Shown: piece by piece, positions 15,038 to 23,236 of the stretch
How the letters are laid out: the number at the start of each line of letters is the position of its first letter
How positions within the stretch are numbered: the stretch's first letter is position 1
DNA from: Nitrospinota bacterium
GTDB lineage: Bacteria; JAUXIQ01
Reading direction: 5' to 3'
DNA length: 36,586 bases
Assembly (NCBI GenBank): GCA_030620925.1
Contig: JAUXIQ010000001.1
Coordinates: forward strand, 1 to 36,586
The notes under the pieces: generated by a model
Database searches by the model: none
The model's input: the letters and a program-made list of their open reading frames with translations, nothing else
Told to the model about the DNA's origin: nothing
Translations under genes and position numbers: made by a program

Positions 15038-15168
15038 CGACACCATCCGTCCTTCATTCCTTGCTTTACACGGGCCGTAAGAATCACCGCAAGACAGCTT
15101 TCACCGATGGCGGATGCCAGTTATCAGCAGTCGGGCTTTCTCCACCTCCGAACCTGCTATCCTTTTAT

Positions 15169-15414
15169 CTATTCCGCGTTCAGGTTTCCCTTTATGTAAT
15201 TGACTGCATCCTTTACAGTCTTTATCTTTTCCGCATCCTCATCGGCTATTTCTATGTCAAATGCTTCCTCGAAAGCCATCACCAGCTCCACTGTATCCAG
15301 CGAATCCGCTCCCAGGTCGTCGATGAAAGAGGCCTCGGTAGTTACCTCGTTATCCTCTATACCGAGCTGTTCCACGATTATCTCTTTAACCTTTACTTCG
15401 ACAGTCGACTCCAC
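15169..15414 (-). CDS. acpP: Acyl carrier protein
   Basis: An 81-residue acyl carrier protein. The phosphopantetheine site is Ser38 in [12 protein letters not shown], and the acidic helix II and '[16 protein letters not shown]' region are typical. The GTG at 15414 is chosen because GGGGAGG lies 9 bases before it and the product then begins M-E-S-T-V-E-V-K at the usual place. The open frame can be extended six codons to a TTG at 15432, but that would put the ribosome-binding site inside the gene. It carries growing acyl chains for FabD, FabF, FabG, FabK and PlsX, all encoded in the same operon. Confidence 0.96.
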   Translation of the reverse strand: MESTVEVKVKEIIVEQLGIEDNEVTTEASFIDDLGADSLDTVELVMAFEEAFDIEIADEDAEKIKTVKDAVNYIKGNLNAE

Positions 15415-15505
15415 CTCAAAACACCTCCCCAAGTTTTTTTAAATATTCTACCCCCTCACAAAGATTGCTGCAATCCAAAAGAAGAGAGGGCTCACTACCT
15501 GATTA

Positions 15506-16246
15506 TCACATATACATACCGCCGTTAACGTGAATCACCTGCCCTGTTATATAATCGGACTCCGGATGCACGAGGAACCTCACGCAGTTGGCTACGTCAG
15601 CGGGAGTTCCAAGTCTGTTTATAGGTATTTGCCCTATCATCTCCTCCCTGGCCTTTTCAGGGATGGCGCGGGTCATCTCCGTATCGATGAACCCCGGGGC
15701 AATCGCATTGACGGTTATACTTCGCGGGGCCAGCTCCCTGGCCACGGCTTTCGTAAAACCTATTATGCCCGCTTTGGAGGAAGCGTAATTGGCCTGCCCC
15801 ACGTTTCCGATGACGCCGATGACGGAAGCGATATTTACAATTCTTCCCGAGCGCTGCTTCACCATTGTGCGGACGGCGCTCTTGGTGCAGTTGAATGTCC
15901 CGTTAAGATTTATGTCGTGTACTAAATCCCAGTCTTCCTTCTTCATCCTGAGGAACAGGGCGTCGCGCGTCACCCCTGCGTTGTTGATGAGTATATCCAG
16001 GCGGCCGAACTTCTGGAGCGCGGCGTCTATCATCGAATCCACTTCCTCCACCACCGTGACGTTTGCGGCCACGGGCAGTGTCTCCACTCCCTCCTCCCTT
16101 ACCTTCTCCGCCGCCCCCTCCAGGGCCTCCCGGTTCACGTCCGCAAGCACTATATTCGCCCCCTGGCGGGCCAGTATACCGGCGCACTCAAGCCCAATGC
16201 CTCTGGCGCCGCCGGTCACCACGGCTACCTTATCCTTCAGTTCCAT
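15506..16246 (-). CDS. fabG: 3-oxoacyl-ACP reductase
   Basis: A 246-residue SDR with all FabG hallmarks: TGGARGIG at 11-18, NNAGVTRD at 88-95, Asn113, and the catalytic set Ser141-Tyr154-Lys158 (in YASSK). It ends 'TGQVIHVNGGMYM', the classic FabG C-terminus. It reduces 3-oxoacyl-ACP to 3-hydroxyacyl-ACP with NADPH. It starts 27 bases after fabD and precedes acpP, the standard order. Unlike the free-standing SDR at 9860, this one keeps the 12-residue Ser-to-Tyr spacing and the FabG tail. Confidence 0.96.
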   Translation of the reverse strand: MELKDKVAVVTGGARGIGLECAGILARQGANIVLADVNREALEGAAEKVREEGVETLPVAANVTVVEEVDSMIDAALQKFGRLDILINNAGVTRDALFLRMKKEDWDLVHDINLNGTFNCTKSAVRTMVKQRSGRIVNIASVIGVIGNVGQANYASSKAGIIGFTKAVARELAPRSITVNAIAPGFIDTEMTRAIPEKAREEMIGQIPINRLGTPADVANCVRFLVHPESDYITGQVIHVNGGMYM

Positions 16247-16273
16247 ACCTTATGCCTTGTGCAACGGGCTCTT

Positions 16274-17221
16274 TTACCCGGTTGTTTGACTGCGGATCTG
16301 GCTCAGGGCCTTCTCCAAGGTCTTGCAATCTTCGACGTTATGGGCCCTCGTACCGTCCCCTATGCGCCGCAACAGGCCGGAGAGGACCTTGCCCGGACCC
16401 ACCTCCAGGAACTCATCCATGCCCATCTCCAGCATTTTCCTCATGGACTGCTCCCAGAGCACGGGGGAACTCACCTGGTTAACCAGGGAAGGGCGAATCT
16501 GGTCGCCCTGCGTCACCGCTTCAGCGTTTACGTTGGCCACAACGGGAAATGCGGGAGCGCTGAAATCTATCTTCTGCAGGTCCGCCCCCAGTTTCTCCTT
16601 CACGGGCTTCATGAGGGAGGAATGAAAAGGGGCGCTCACCGAAAGCATCACGGCCTTCTTGGCTCCGTTGAGCTGGGATTGCTCAACGGCGTGCTCAACG
16701 GCTCTCTTTTGGCCGGAAATGACTATCTGCTCGGGGCTATTGTAGTTGGCGGGCGCCACCACTCCGAGGGAGGAAGCCTGCCTGCATACTTCCTCCACCT
16801 GCTCCGCCTCCATGCCCATAACGGCGGCCATGGCTCCCTCTCCCACGGGTACCGCCTCCTGCATGTATTCCCCGCGCTTGCGCACCACGGTTACCGCTTC
16901 CCTGAAGTTCATGGCCCCCGCCGCCGCCAGGGCGCTGTATTCACCGAGGCTGTGCCCTGCAGCCACCGCGGGCGTCACGCCTTCTTTTTCCAGCAACTTG
17001 CAGGCGATATAACTCACGGTGAGAATTGCAGGCTGGGTGTTGTAAGTCAGGCTGAGCTCTTCTTCGGGGCCCTGAAAACAGAGCGACGCCAGGTCTATGC
17101 CCAGGGCATCGTTTGCCTCCTCGAAAATCTCTCTGGCCAGTGGGTGGGCATCGTAAAAATCCTTCCCCATACCCACCTGCTGAGAACCCTGCCCCGGGAA
17201 AAGGAACGCGTAGTTTACCAT
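16274..17221 (-). CDS. fabD: Malonyl CoA-ACP transacylase
   Basis: A 315-residue FabD. GQGSQ at 10-14 forms the oxyanion region, the nucleophile is Ser91 in GHSLGE (89-94), and the partner His200 lies in APFHSS. It moves malonyl from CoA to ACP. The start at ATG 17221 is preceded by AGGGGGC about 9 bases upstream and the N-terminus 'MVNYAFLFPGQGSQ' is typical. It lies between fabK and fabG in the fatty-acid operon. Confidence 0.96.
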   Translation of the reverse strand: MVNYAFLFPGQGSQQVGMGKDFYDAHPLAREIFEEANDALGIDLASLCFQGPEEELSLTYNTQPAILTVSYIACKLLEKEGVTPAVAAGHSLGEYSALAAAGAMNFREAVTVVRKRGEYMQEAVPVGEGAMAAVMGMEAEQVEEVCRQASSLGVVAPANYNSPEQIVISGQKRAVEHAVEQSQLNGAKKAVMLSVSAPFHSSLMKPVKEKLGADLQKIDFSAPAFPVVANVNAEAVTQGDQIRPSLVNQVSSPVLWEQSMRKMLEMGMDEFLEVGPGKVLSGLLRRIGDGTRAHNVEDCKTLEKALSQIRSQTTG

Positions 17222-17327
17222 CTACTTTTCTGCCCCCTTAAAAGGCATCTTTCTGAGCCACAAGTGTTCAATTCAGTATCGGGCCGTCTTTAAGTGATAT
17301 CGACCCTTTAAAGTTGTATCTAAACGC

Positions 17328-18281
17328 TCAACCCGTTTTCAGGTTAAGCTTGTTGAGGCCGGCTATGGCCTCCACGGCTTCCGCCATTACCTGCTGGATA
17401 ATCTCGCTGACGGGTTTAATATCGCTGACAAGCCCCGAAATCTGGCCGGCCATCACCGAGCCATAATCTGTATCTCCATCGACCGCCGCCGCCTCCAGGC
17501 GGCCGGTGCCCAACTTGTCGTACTCCTCCATGGGCGCGCTCTCCTTTTCCAGTTGCTCAAACTGACGGGCGAGCTTGTTTTTTATGATCCTTACCGGGTG
17601 GCCCGTGGGCCTGCCGGTGACCACCGTGCCCCGGTCGGCAGCCTTGACTATAGCTTCTTTCCACGACTGGTGCACCGTACACTCCGAGGCGCAGACGAAC
17701 CGGGTGCCCATCTGGATTCCCTCCGCCCCCAGTGTGAGGGCGGCCAGAAGCCCCCTGCCGTCGGCGATGCCGCCGGCGGCAATCACTGGTATCTGCACCG
17801 CGTCCGACACCTGAGGCACCAGGGCCATGGTGGTCGTTTCGCCTATGTGGCCCCCGGCCTCCATCCCTTCGGCGATGAGCGCATCCACGCCCTGCTTCTC
17901 CAATCGTTTGGCCAGCGCAACCGAAGCCACCACGGGGATAACCTTGGTTCCCGCCTCTTTAAGGGGAGGGAGGTACTTGCCGGGGTTTCCGGCGCCGGTG
18001 GTGACTACGGGCACTTTTTCATCAATGATGATCTTGAAAATGTCGTCCACGTAAGGCGAAAGGAGCAAAACGTTCACACCGAAAGCCTTAGCGGTGAGCT
18101 CCTTAGCCTTTCGCACCTGTTCCCGAAGGAAATCGGGAGGATGGTTTCCGCAGGCGATTATTCCCAAGCCTCCGGCCTCTGAAACTGCGGCGGCCAGCTC
18201 GGCCGTGGATACCCAGGCCATTCCGCCCTGAAGGATGGGGTACTCCATGCCTAATAGATCACAAATCCTGGTGGCGAACAT
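17328..18281 (-). CDS. fabK: Enoyl-ACP reductase II, FMN-dependent
   Basis: A 317-residue TIM-barrel flavoprotein of the FabK/nitronate monooxygenase family. The catalytic-region motif 'AEGMEAGGHIGE' with His145 matches FabK closely, and 'AAGGIADGRGLLAALTLGAEG-I-Q-M-G-T-R-F' is the FMN-phosphate site. Because nitronate monooxygenases look similar, context decides: it sits between plsX and fabD in a fatty-acid operon that has no FabI or FabL, so it should be the enoyl-ACP reductase completing each elongation cycle. GGAG lies seven bases or so before the ATG. FabK enzymes are insensitive to triclosan. Confidence 0.92.
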   Translation of the reverse strand: MFATRICDLLGMEYPILQGGMAWVSTAELAAAVSEAGGLGIIACGNHPPDFLREQVRKAKELTAKAFGVNVLLLSPYVDDIFKIIIDEKVPVVTTGAGNPGKYLPPLKEAGTKVIPVVASVALAKRLEKQGVDALIAEGMEAGGHIGETTTMALVPQVSDAVQIPVIAAGGIADGRGLLAALTLGAEGIQMGTRFVCASECTVHQSWKEAIVKAADRGTVVTGRPTGHPVRIIKNKLARQFEQLEKESAPMEEYDKLGTGRLEAAAVDGDTDYGSVMAGQISGLVSDIKPVSEIIQQVMAEAVEAIAGLNKLNLKTG

Positions 18282-18370
18282 GCACTACTCCGAAGAGCTA
18301 AGCGGGTATCCCGTTCGACCATCGTATGGTCACAATACGTGAAGGGAAGCCTCCAAAGGAAAGGGCCTTC

Positions 18371-19474
18371 TTACTTCTTGCCATGGGCATCTTGTCCCTG
18401 CCCGAAGGGTATGGATTCCTTAATGTTTCTCCAGATGCGGCCGCGCCGCTTGCCTATGACCTGTATTTCGGTGTTAAATTCCAGGTCTTCCTGGATACGC
18501 TCGTCTATCTTATTCACCACAAACTGCTGGGCGAGATGGACGGCGCTTTTGATGGCCTTGGGGGATGAGCGTCCGTGGGCGACGATGCAGGTGCCGTTGA
18601 CTCCCAGAAGGGGAGCGCCTCCGTATTCGGTATAGTCCATTATACTGCCTATCCTCTTCAGCTCCGGCTTCCACATGGAAAAACCGAGACGCCTGTACCA
18701 CGAGCCGTTAAAGGCGCTCTCCATGGCCCATTCGAACAGCTCGGCCACGCTCTCGCTGATTTTTATGGCTATGTTTCCCGCAAATCCGTCGCAAACGATC
18801 ACATCTGCATAACCTCGATAAACTTCTCGCCCTTCGATGTTTCCGATGAAGTTTATGGAACTGTTTTTGAGGAGTTGGAAGGCTACCTTGGTGGTTTCGT
18901 TGCCCTTGCTGTCTTCCTCTCCGATGCTCAGGAGCCCCACGGTGGGGCTGGGTTTATCGAAAATATATTTGGCGTACACACTGCCCATTATTCCGAATTG
19001 CTGCAACTGGGTGGGCCGGCAGTCCACATTTGCTCCCACGTCCAGAATAGTGGAGTGGCCCACCATGGTGGGCAGAATGGCGGCTAAGGCGGGTCTGTCT
19101 ATTCCTTTAAGGGGCCGCAGTATGAAGGTCGCTCCCGCCAGGCTGGCGCCGGTGTTGCCCGCGCTCACCACGGCCTGAGCCTCCCTGTATTTTACCAGTT
19201 CCAGGGCCCCCATGATGGATGACTGCCGTTTACGCCTGAAAGCCCTGCCCGGGTCTTCCTCCATCCCAATCACTTCAGGGGCGTGCCTAACCTCCACCAG
19301 GGCCTCATCGTATTCGTGCTCGGAGAGCTGCTTTTGGATGGCATCCTCCTGGCCCACCAGTACGACCGACAGGCCGTATTCCCGACAGGCCATCAAGGCG
19401 CCTTCCACGACCGACTGGGGGGCGTCGTCCCCTCCCATGGCGTCCACGGCTATTTTCAATTCTCTGCCGCTCAT
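18371..19474 (-). CDS. plsX: Phosphate acyltransferase PlsX
   Basis: A 367-residue PlsX, slightly longer than the usual 330-345. The start 'ELKIAVDAMGGDDAPQSVVEGAL' and the blocks 'RAFRRKRQSSIMGAL', 'AVVSAGNTGA' and 'DVGANVDCRP' are diagnostic. The extra length is at the basic C-terminus (after 'IQEDLEFNTEIQ'). PlsX turns acyl-ACP into acyl phosphate for PlsY, linking this operon to membrane lipid synthesis. It follows rpmF by 14 bases, the common order. Confidence 0.96.
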   Translation of the reverse strand: MSGRELKIAVDAMGGDDAPQSVVEGALMACREYGLSVVLVGQEDAIQKQLSEHEYDEALVEVRHAPEVIGMEEDPGRAFRRKRQSSIMGALELVKYREAQAVVSAGNTGASLAGATFILRPLKGIDRPALAAILPTMVGHSTILDVGANVDCRPTQLQQFGIMGSVYAKYIFDKPSPTVGLLSIGEEDSKGNETTKVAFQLLKNSSINFIGNIEGREVYRGYADVIVCDGFAGNIAIKISESVAELFEWAMESAFNGSWYRRLGFSMWKPELKRIGSIMDYTEYGGAPLLGVNGTCIVAHGRSSPKAIKSAVHLAQQFVVNKIDERIQEDLEFNTEIQVIGKRRGRIWRNIKESIPFGQGQDAHGKK

Positions 19475-19488
19475 GAATTACTAAAGCC

Positions 19489-19671
19489 TCACACTTCCTC
19501 TACGGGGAGGACTTCCCTCCCTGCGTAGAAACCGCAATTGGGGCATACCCTGTGCGGGAGCTTGGCCTCCTTGCACTGGGGACATTCCGACGTGGGCGGA
19601 AGATCAAGCCTCTTGTGCGTCCGGCGTTTATCTCTCCTGCTTTTTGAAGTCTTTCTCTTGGGGAGAGCCAT
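19489..19671 (-). CDS. rpmF: 50S ribosomal protein L32
   Basis: A 60-residue L32. The N-terminus [19 protein letters not shown] is the conserved rRNA-binding tail. A four-cysteine zinc ribbon follows, with CPQC and CPNC separated by ten residues. All four cysteines are kept, so this is the zinc-binding form. It begins five bases after the DUF177 gene stop, so the two are co-translated. The DUF177-rpmF-plsX linkage is one of the most conserved small operons in bacteria. Confidence 0.97.
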   Translation of the reverse strand: MALPKRKTSKSRRDKRRTHKRLDLPPTSECPQCKEAKLPHRVCPNCGFYAGREVLPVEEV

Positions 19672-19676
19672 TAATC

Positions 19677-20204
19677 CTATTCCTCACGCCCCCTCCTGAA
19701 GGCTTTCAGTGCCTCCAGCCTGGGGTCAACGTTTTCCTGTGGGCAACCACAGGCACCTTGGTTCAGGTTAGCGCCACACCCGGGACACAACCCCTTGCAA
19801 TCGGTTAAACAGAGGGGCTTCAAGAGTACTGCCAGCAGTATCTGATCCCTCAGGGCCTCCTCCAGATTCAGCCTGTCCTGAGTGTAATAATAGACGTCTG
19901 CATCTTCTTCGATGAGTTCTATCTCTTCCTCTTGAGGTCTCTCAACCCTTAAACGATATTCGACTTCAACTGGGGACGATACGGGAAGCTGAAAGTTTTC
20001 CAGGCATCTCGCGCAGACCACATCCACAGTGGTATTCAGATTGCCCCGGACTATTACGTCCTTCTCCAGCCTGTCCAATCGCCCCTTGAATTCCAGGTGG
20101 CCGGATACCCTTATCTCGTCTATTTCCAGCTGGATATCCTGCGGGGACTCCCGCAACTCAAGACGAAGACCATTATCTGGTATATCGGAAAAATTAACCC
20201 ACAC
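19677..20204 (-). CDS. DUF177 (YceD-type) protein
   Basis: A 175-residue DUF177 protein, the usual companion of rpmF; family members affect 23S rRNA accumulation or ribosome assembly. It has 'C-A-R-C-L-E-N-F' in the middle and a cluster '[13 protein letters not shown]-x-N-L-N' near the end, probably metal-binding as in many monoderm and Chloroflexota relatives. The GTG start is supported by GGAGGGG six bases upstream. It is the first gene after the strong promoter at 20295-20323, so it heads the whole fatty-acid operon. Confidence 0.93.
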   Translation of the reverse strand: MWVNFSDIPDNGLRLELRESPQDIQLEIDEIRVSGHLEFKGRLDRLEKDVIVRGNLNTTVDVVCARCLENFQLPVSSPVEVEYRLRVERPQEEEIELIEEDADVYYYTQDRLNLEEALRDQILLAVLLKPLCLTDCKGLCPGCGANLNQGACGCPQENVDPRLEALKAFRRGREE

Positions 20205-20294
20205 TTTACCCCTCCGGTTGATTAATTATCGGGAACCGCTCCGAGGGGACATGCGCAGGGGTTACTCGCTTTCTGTGTGGTGAAAATCAGAATA
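20205..20294 (-). other. 5' leader of the DUF177-rpmF-fatty-acid operon
   Basis: About 85 untranslated bases between the predicted transcription start (near 20288) and the GTG at 20204. No riboswitch or FapR-type operator (a paired TTAGTACC-like sequence) is recognised. The leader includes a GC-rich stretch and the GGAGGGG ribosome-binding site. Confidence 0.5.
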
Positions 20295-20323
20295 ATTATA
20301 TCTTTGAAAGCGCCCCCTGTCAA
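20295..20323 (-). promoter_or_regulatory. Perfect consensus sigma-70 promoter of the fatty-acid/ribosome operon
   Basis: On the minus strand TTGACA (20323-20318) and TATAAT (20300-20295) are separated by exactly 17 bases, matching consensus at all twelve positions. It reads toward the DUF177 gene 91 bases away. With no further gene on the minus strand before 20204, it must drive DUF177-rpmF-plsX-fabK-fabD-fabG-acpP-fabF and probably rnc. Confidence 0.9.
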
Positions 20324-20632
20324 GCAAAAAGGCTTACTCGCAGGAAAAAGTAAAAAGCATGATTTTAAAGAACATTTCACTACGGATATTATATTTGAGC
20401 AACGCTTCATTTCAACAAAACCCACTCATGCAGAATATTTTTAAAGTATCCCCCCTGCCCGGACGGGCACGCGCCGCTGAACCTCGGACAATACAAGTCC
20501 TCCCTTTTTCAGGGGAGAAAAAGGGGGGTTTCCCCTATAAACGCTATACTACCCTGAAATTCTCTCTCCGGATGCCCCGCGCCATTCTACTCTATTTCGG
20601 TATGGACTTCGGAAAGCGTCGCATCCGGTCCG
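20324..20632. other. Intergenic stretch between the fatty-acid operon promoter and the DUF465 gene
   Basis: This 309-base gap holds AT-rich upstream DNA next to the promoter, a small TGCCC/GGGCA hairpin near 20455, and a perfect nine-base stem CCCTTTTTC/GAAAAAGGG at 20502-20525 with a six-base loop. No coding signal is convincing. The hairpin lies downstream of the tsaB-DUF465 genes and may end their transcript. Confidence 0.5.
20502..20525 (-). terminator. Perfect nine-base stem-loop downstream of the DUF465 gene
   Basis: CCCTTTTTC and GAAAAAGGG pair perfectly around AGGGGA. It is about 110 bases past the DUF465 stop. No U-run follows, so it may be an intergenic repeat like those at 94 and 13671 rather than a true terminator. 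Confidence 0.4.
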
Positions 20633-20866
20633 TCAGCAGAGATTTTCCTTTCTATAACCCTGAAGGATGGCCGCCATCCTGTCTTTGCCGGCCAGCTTTA
20701 TCTTCTGAAGCTTCTTTTTCTCCTGTTCCTCCTGCGTGTTCAGATACCTGATCCTGGTATACTCTTCAAGCTTCTTCTCAAGGGTCTGATGTTCGGTGAA
20801 GAGTTTGTCGAACTCGTCGCTCTCCTTCCTCACCCTCTCCACAAGCTCTGTTTCTTCCTCAAACAT
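20633..20866 (-). CDS. DUF465/YdcH-like coiled-coil protein
   Basis: A 77-residue, highly charged, almost wholly helical protein. The spacing 'F-D-K-L-F-T-E-H-Q-T-L-E-K-K-L-E-E-Y', a middle loop, then 'L-Q-K-I-K-L-A-G-K-D-R-M' resembles the two-helix DUF465 (YdcH) family, in which 'LKKxRLxLKD' is the signature. Members have no settled role. GGGAGG lies seven bases before the ATG. It begins 34 bases after tsaB on the same strand, so the two form a unit. Confidence 0.8.
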   Translation of the reverse strand: MFEEETELVERVRKESDEFDKLFTEHQTLEKKLEEYTRIRYLNTQEEQEKKKLQKIKLAGKDRMAAILQGYRKENLC

Positions 20867-20900
20867 ATCGTTCCTCCCTATGCTTGATGGCCGGAACGCT

Positions 20901-21617
20901 TTAGGCGCCCCTCTTCGATCCCGAAACGGTTACGGCACTCCGTTGTCCATGTTTCAACTCGGCCTCTGAAGGCCTTATGTAGATGGGCTCCACCTCCTTA
21001 GCCGCCCGCCCGCTGTGCAGCATTTCCTGGCCCAACCTGGCTACCTGTGCAGCGGTGGAAACACCGGAGAAATGTTCGTGGAGTATTGCTTTCTCGCCCA
21101 GCCGGCTCCTGAAAAGGTCCCCGTAGGCCCTGATCCCGTCTCCGGTAAAAAGCGTAGGCTCTTTTATCAGCTCACACAGGGCCTCGGGCTCCAGCACCAT
21201 GTCTTCAGTGACGCGCCTCAACGCCTCCCCCTCTATCACAAACAGGGCGCAATAGACCTCTTTTTTCCTGGCGTCGATGACGGGGCAGACCTGTTTATCG
21301 ACGTGGACCTTGGTCAGCGCCATCGCCTCCAGCGTGGGCACGCCCACCGCCGTCTTCCCCGTGGCAAGGCTGAGGCCTTTAATTACGCTCAGCCCTATGC
21401 GCAGGCCGGTGAAAGAGCCCGGCCCTGCGGCCACACAGAAACCGTCGATATCCTGCAACTTGAGATGTGCTTGAGCTAAGAGGAAGTCGATCAGGGGAAG
21501 GACTTTCCTGGAATGCGATATGCCATCGTCTAAAAAATAGTCCGCCAGCAGATGGAAATCTTCCATTAAGGCCGCGCTGGCGGCAAGAGTAGAGGTATCT
21601 AAACCCAGAACGCGCAT
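20901..21617 (-). CDS. tsaB: tRNA threonylcarbamoyladenosine biosynthesis protein TsaB
   Basis: A 238-residue member of the ASKHA superfamily. 'MRVLGLDTSTLAASAAL' (phosphate-loop strand), 'SHSRKVLPLIDFLL', 'AAGPGSFTGLRIGLSVIKGLS' and 'TLEAMAL' are diagnostic for TsaB. It works with TsaD, TsaE and TsaC to make t6A37 in tRNAs reading ANN codons; TsaB is a non-catalytic scaffold in the complex. The usual neighbours tsaE, rimI and tsaD are not in this window. It heads a short operon with the DUF465 gene. AAAGG precedes the ATG. Confidence 0.95.
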   Translation of the reverse strand: MRVLGLDTSTLAASAALMEDFHLLADYFLDDGISHSRKVLPLIDFLLAQAHLKLQDIDGFCVAAGPGSFTGLRIGLSVIKGLSLATGKTAVGVPTLEAMALTKVHVDKQVCPVIDARKKEVYCALFVIEGEALRRVTEDMVLEPEALCELIKEPTLFTGDGIRAYGDLFRSRLGEKAILHEHFSGVSTAAQVARLGQEMLHSGRAAKEVEPIYIRPSEAELKHGQRSAVTVSGSKRGA

Positions 21618-21673
21618 AAAACCTTTTTTCTTCGGTTTAGGCCTACCAGACTATCAGACCGCTACCCCACAAT

Positions 21674-21703
21674 GCCTCCCTTAACCTGAAGTTTTCAGGA
21701 GGC
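21674..21703 (-). terminator. Stem-loop between the dehydratase pair and tsaB
   Basis: CCTGAA/TTCAGG forms a perfect six-base stem with a three-base loop, extended by GCCT/AGGC arms with a bulge. It lies about 180 bases beyond the dehydratase gene stop and 57 bases before tsaB. There is no clear U-run, so its role as terminator is uncertain. Confidence 0.35.
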
Positions 21704-21810
21704 GTACACTCTATTCACAACTATTGTAATGCTCTTAACCGGTTTAGTCAAGGAAGCCTTCGCCCTATTTCCGCTTGTCGCCCGTAAACCGGTTATTTTC
21801 AACTCTCAAT

Positions 21811-21840
21811 ATACTTCAATTCCGCATACTTCAATTCCGC
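21811..21840. repeat. Two-copy perfect 15-base tandem repeat
   Basis: ATACTTCAATTCCGC occurs twice in a row without mismatch, just downstream of the dehydratase gene stop. No function is apparent; slippage duplication is the simplest explanation. Confidence 0.85.
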
Positions 21841-21882
21841 CGGTCGATATGGCACCCGGTGAATCCCTGACGGGCTCATGGC

Positions 21883-23151
21883 CTAACTCGCCGCTTTGCT
21901 CTCCATCAGCTCGTCAAGAAACCTGTCAACTTTGGCCAGCGTGTCTTCTTCGTTGAAATCCCGCGGGTCCGCATTGCTGGCCTGAAAAACCATGCAGGGG
22001 ACGCCTGTATCCTGTTCAACGCTGCGCACCAGGTCCAGCCTGGCGCACGAGAGGTTCTTGCACCCCGCGTTGGAATGGATGAGGCAGCCGTCAACGCTGT
22101 AATCCCTCACGATCTGCGAGAACTGCCTGGTCTTAGCCGGGAGGTTGTGCCTCAGAGAGCTGCGCAGGTATTCCTTGGCCACCTCGCGGATGGCCTCCTG
22201 GATACTGGTGGGTTCGCTCTGTGCAACCAAGGCCTCGGCCTCCGGGGAAATCCCCGCCTGGGCCAGATTGCCGCCGCCGAAACCCAGCACGTAGGGCGAG
22301 ACTACCACCACCGCTCCCTTCTGCTCCACGTAGTTGAATATCTGCATGTAGTACCACATGGGGATGTTATCCCACAGGAGACGGACTTTTTCCTCCGGCA
22401 CTGCGGCGATGCCCTTCTTCACGCGTTCCTCCAGCTCGTCGAGGAGCATGTGGTAGAAATCCACCGCTTCTTTGGTCCCCTTGAGGGAGACCGCGGGCAT
22501 CATGAGGGAAAGCTGACTCTTGAAATTGAGCGGTGCGGGGACTTTTTGGCAGAACTCCAGCACCTCGGTCCAGAGCTCCCCGGCCTGCTGTGACAGCTTT
22601 ATAAACTCTACGAACTTCTCCTCGTCGGCCTTCCTGCCCAACATCTTTTCCAGGGACTCCAGGAACTCTGTGAGCTGATCCTCCAGATACTTCAAGTGGT
22701 GGGGGCCGGGTTCCTCGTAGAGCATAGGCGCGTCGATGGCGATGTAGGGTTTGTTTTTTATGCGGGCCAGTATCTCAAACCAGGTGATGTGGTCGTTGCA
22801 GCCGCTCTTGGTGCCCATGATGAAATCGGGTTCTGGCATCTCCCCCAGGGGCCCCTTGTTCTTCAACACCGAGCCCACGAAGTTTCTCGAGTAGGCGCAG
22901 AAGCTTCGGCCGAAACCGTACTCCTCGGTGGTTGCCATCAACTCCTCGGATAGCTGGTGTGCCGTACACAGAGCCCCGTATGGCTCGCCCAATATGGGCA
23001 CGATATCCATGGCCCTGATGATGTCACAGGGTATGCTGGCCCCGCCCCACACGATGGTCTTTCCTTCCGATTTTGCCCCGCGCTGCTTCTCGTAAAAATT
23101 GTTGGCCAGCTCTTTGCAAACCTTCCAACTCTGTAGCGGCTCTGTTAGCAC
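21883..23151 (-). CDS. 2-hydroxyacyl-CoA dehydratase/benzoyl-CoA reductase-type subunit (B-like)
   Basis: A 422-residue member of the HgdB/BcrB (2-hydroxyacyl-CoA dehydratase D component) family, which binds a 4Fe-4S cluster and catalyses radical dehydration or ring reduction of acyl-CoA. Seen: 'IVWGGASIPCDIIRAMDIVPI' near the N-terminus, 'GTKSGCNDHITWFE', and 'LIHSNAGCKNLSCAR' near the C-terminus, which supply cysteine ligands. The GTG start is supported by GGGAGGG eight bases upstream. It follows its partner gene by 85 bases. Family enzymes need an ATP-dependent activator (HgdC/BcrD); none is in this window. The substrate could be a 2-hydroxyacyl-CoA, an aromatic acyl-CoA or something else; sequence reading does not separate these. 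Confidence 0.88.
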   Translation of the reverse strand: MLTEPLQSWKVCKELANNFYEKQRGAKSEGKTIVWGGASIPCDIIRAMDIVPILGEPYGALCTAHQLSEELMATTEEYGFGRSFCAYSRNFVGSVLKNKGPLGEMPEPDFIMGTKSGCNDHITWFEILARIKNKPYIAIDAPMLYEEPGPHHLKYLEDQLTEFLESLEKMLGRKADEEKFVEFIKLSQQAGELWTEVLEFCQKVPAPLNFKSQLSLMMPAVSLKGTKEAVDFYHMLLDELEERVKKGIAAVPEEKVRLLWDNIPMWYYMQIFNYVEQKGAVVVVSPYVLGFGGGNLAQAGISPEAEALVAQSEPTSIQEAIREVAKEYLRSSLRHNLPAKTRQFSQIVRDYSVDGCLIHSNAGCKNLSCARLDLVRSVEQDTGVPCMVFQASNADPRDFNEEDTLAKVDRFLDELMESKAAS

Positions 23152-23236
23152 TTCGGTTTCCCTCCCTGTTAAGCCTATAAGAAAGAGGCTCCGGATTCTT
23201 CAGCCGTCATCCCTCACAATAAATTCACCTTATCGA

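Noticed and set aside
16259-17293. 344-codon plus-strand frame opposite fabD
   Set aside because: It lies antisense to an unmistakable FabD and is rich in His, Gly and Leu as typical of antisense frames in GC-rich DNA.
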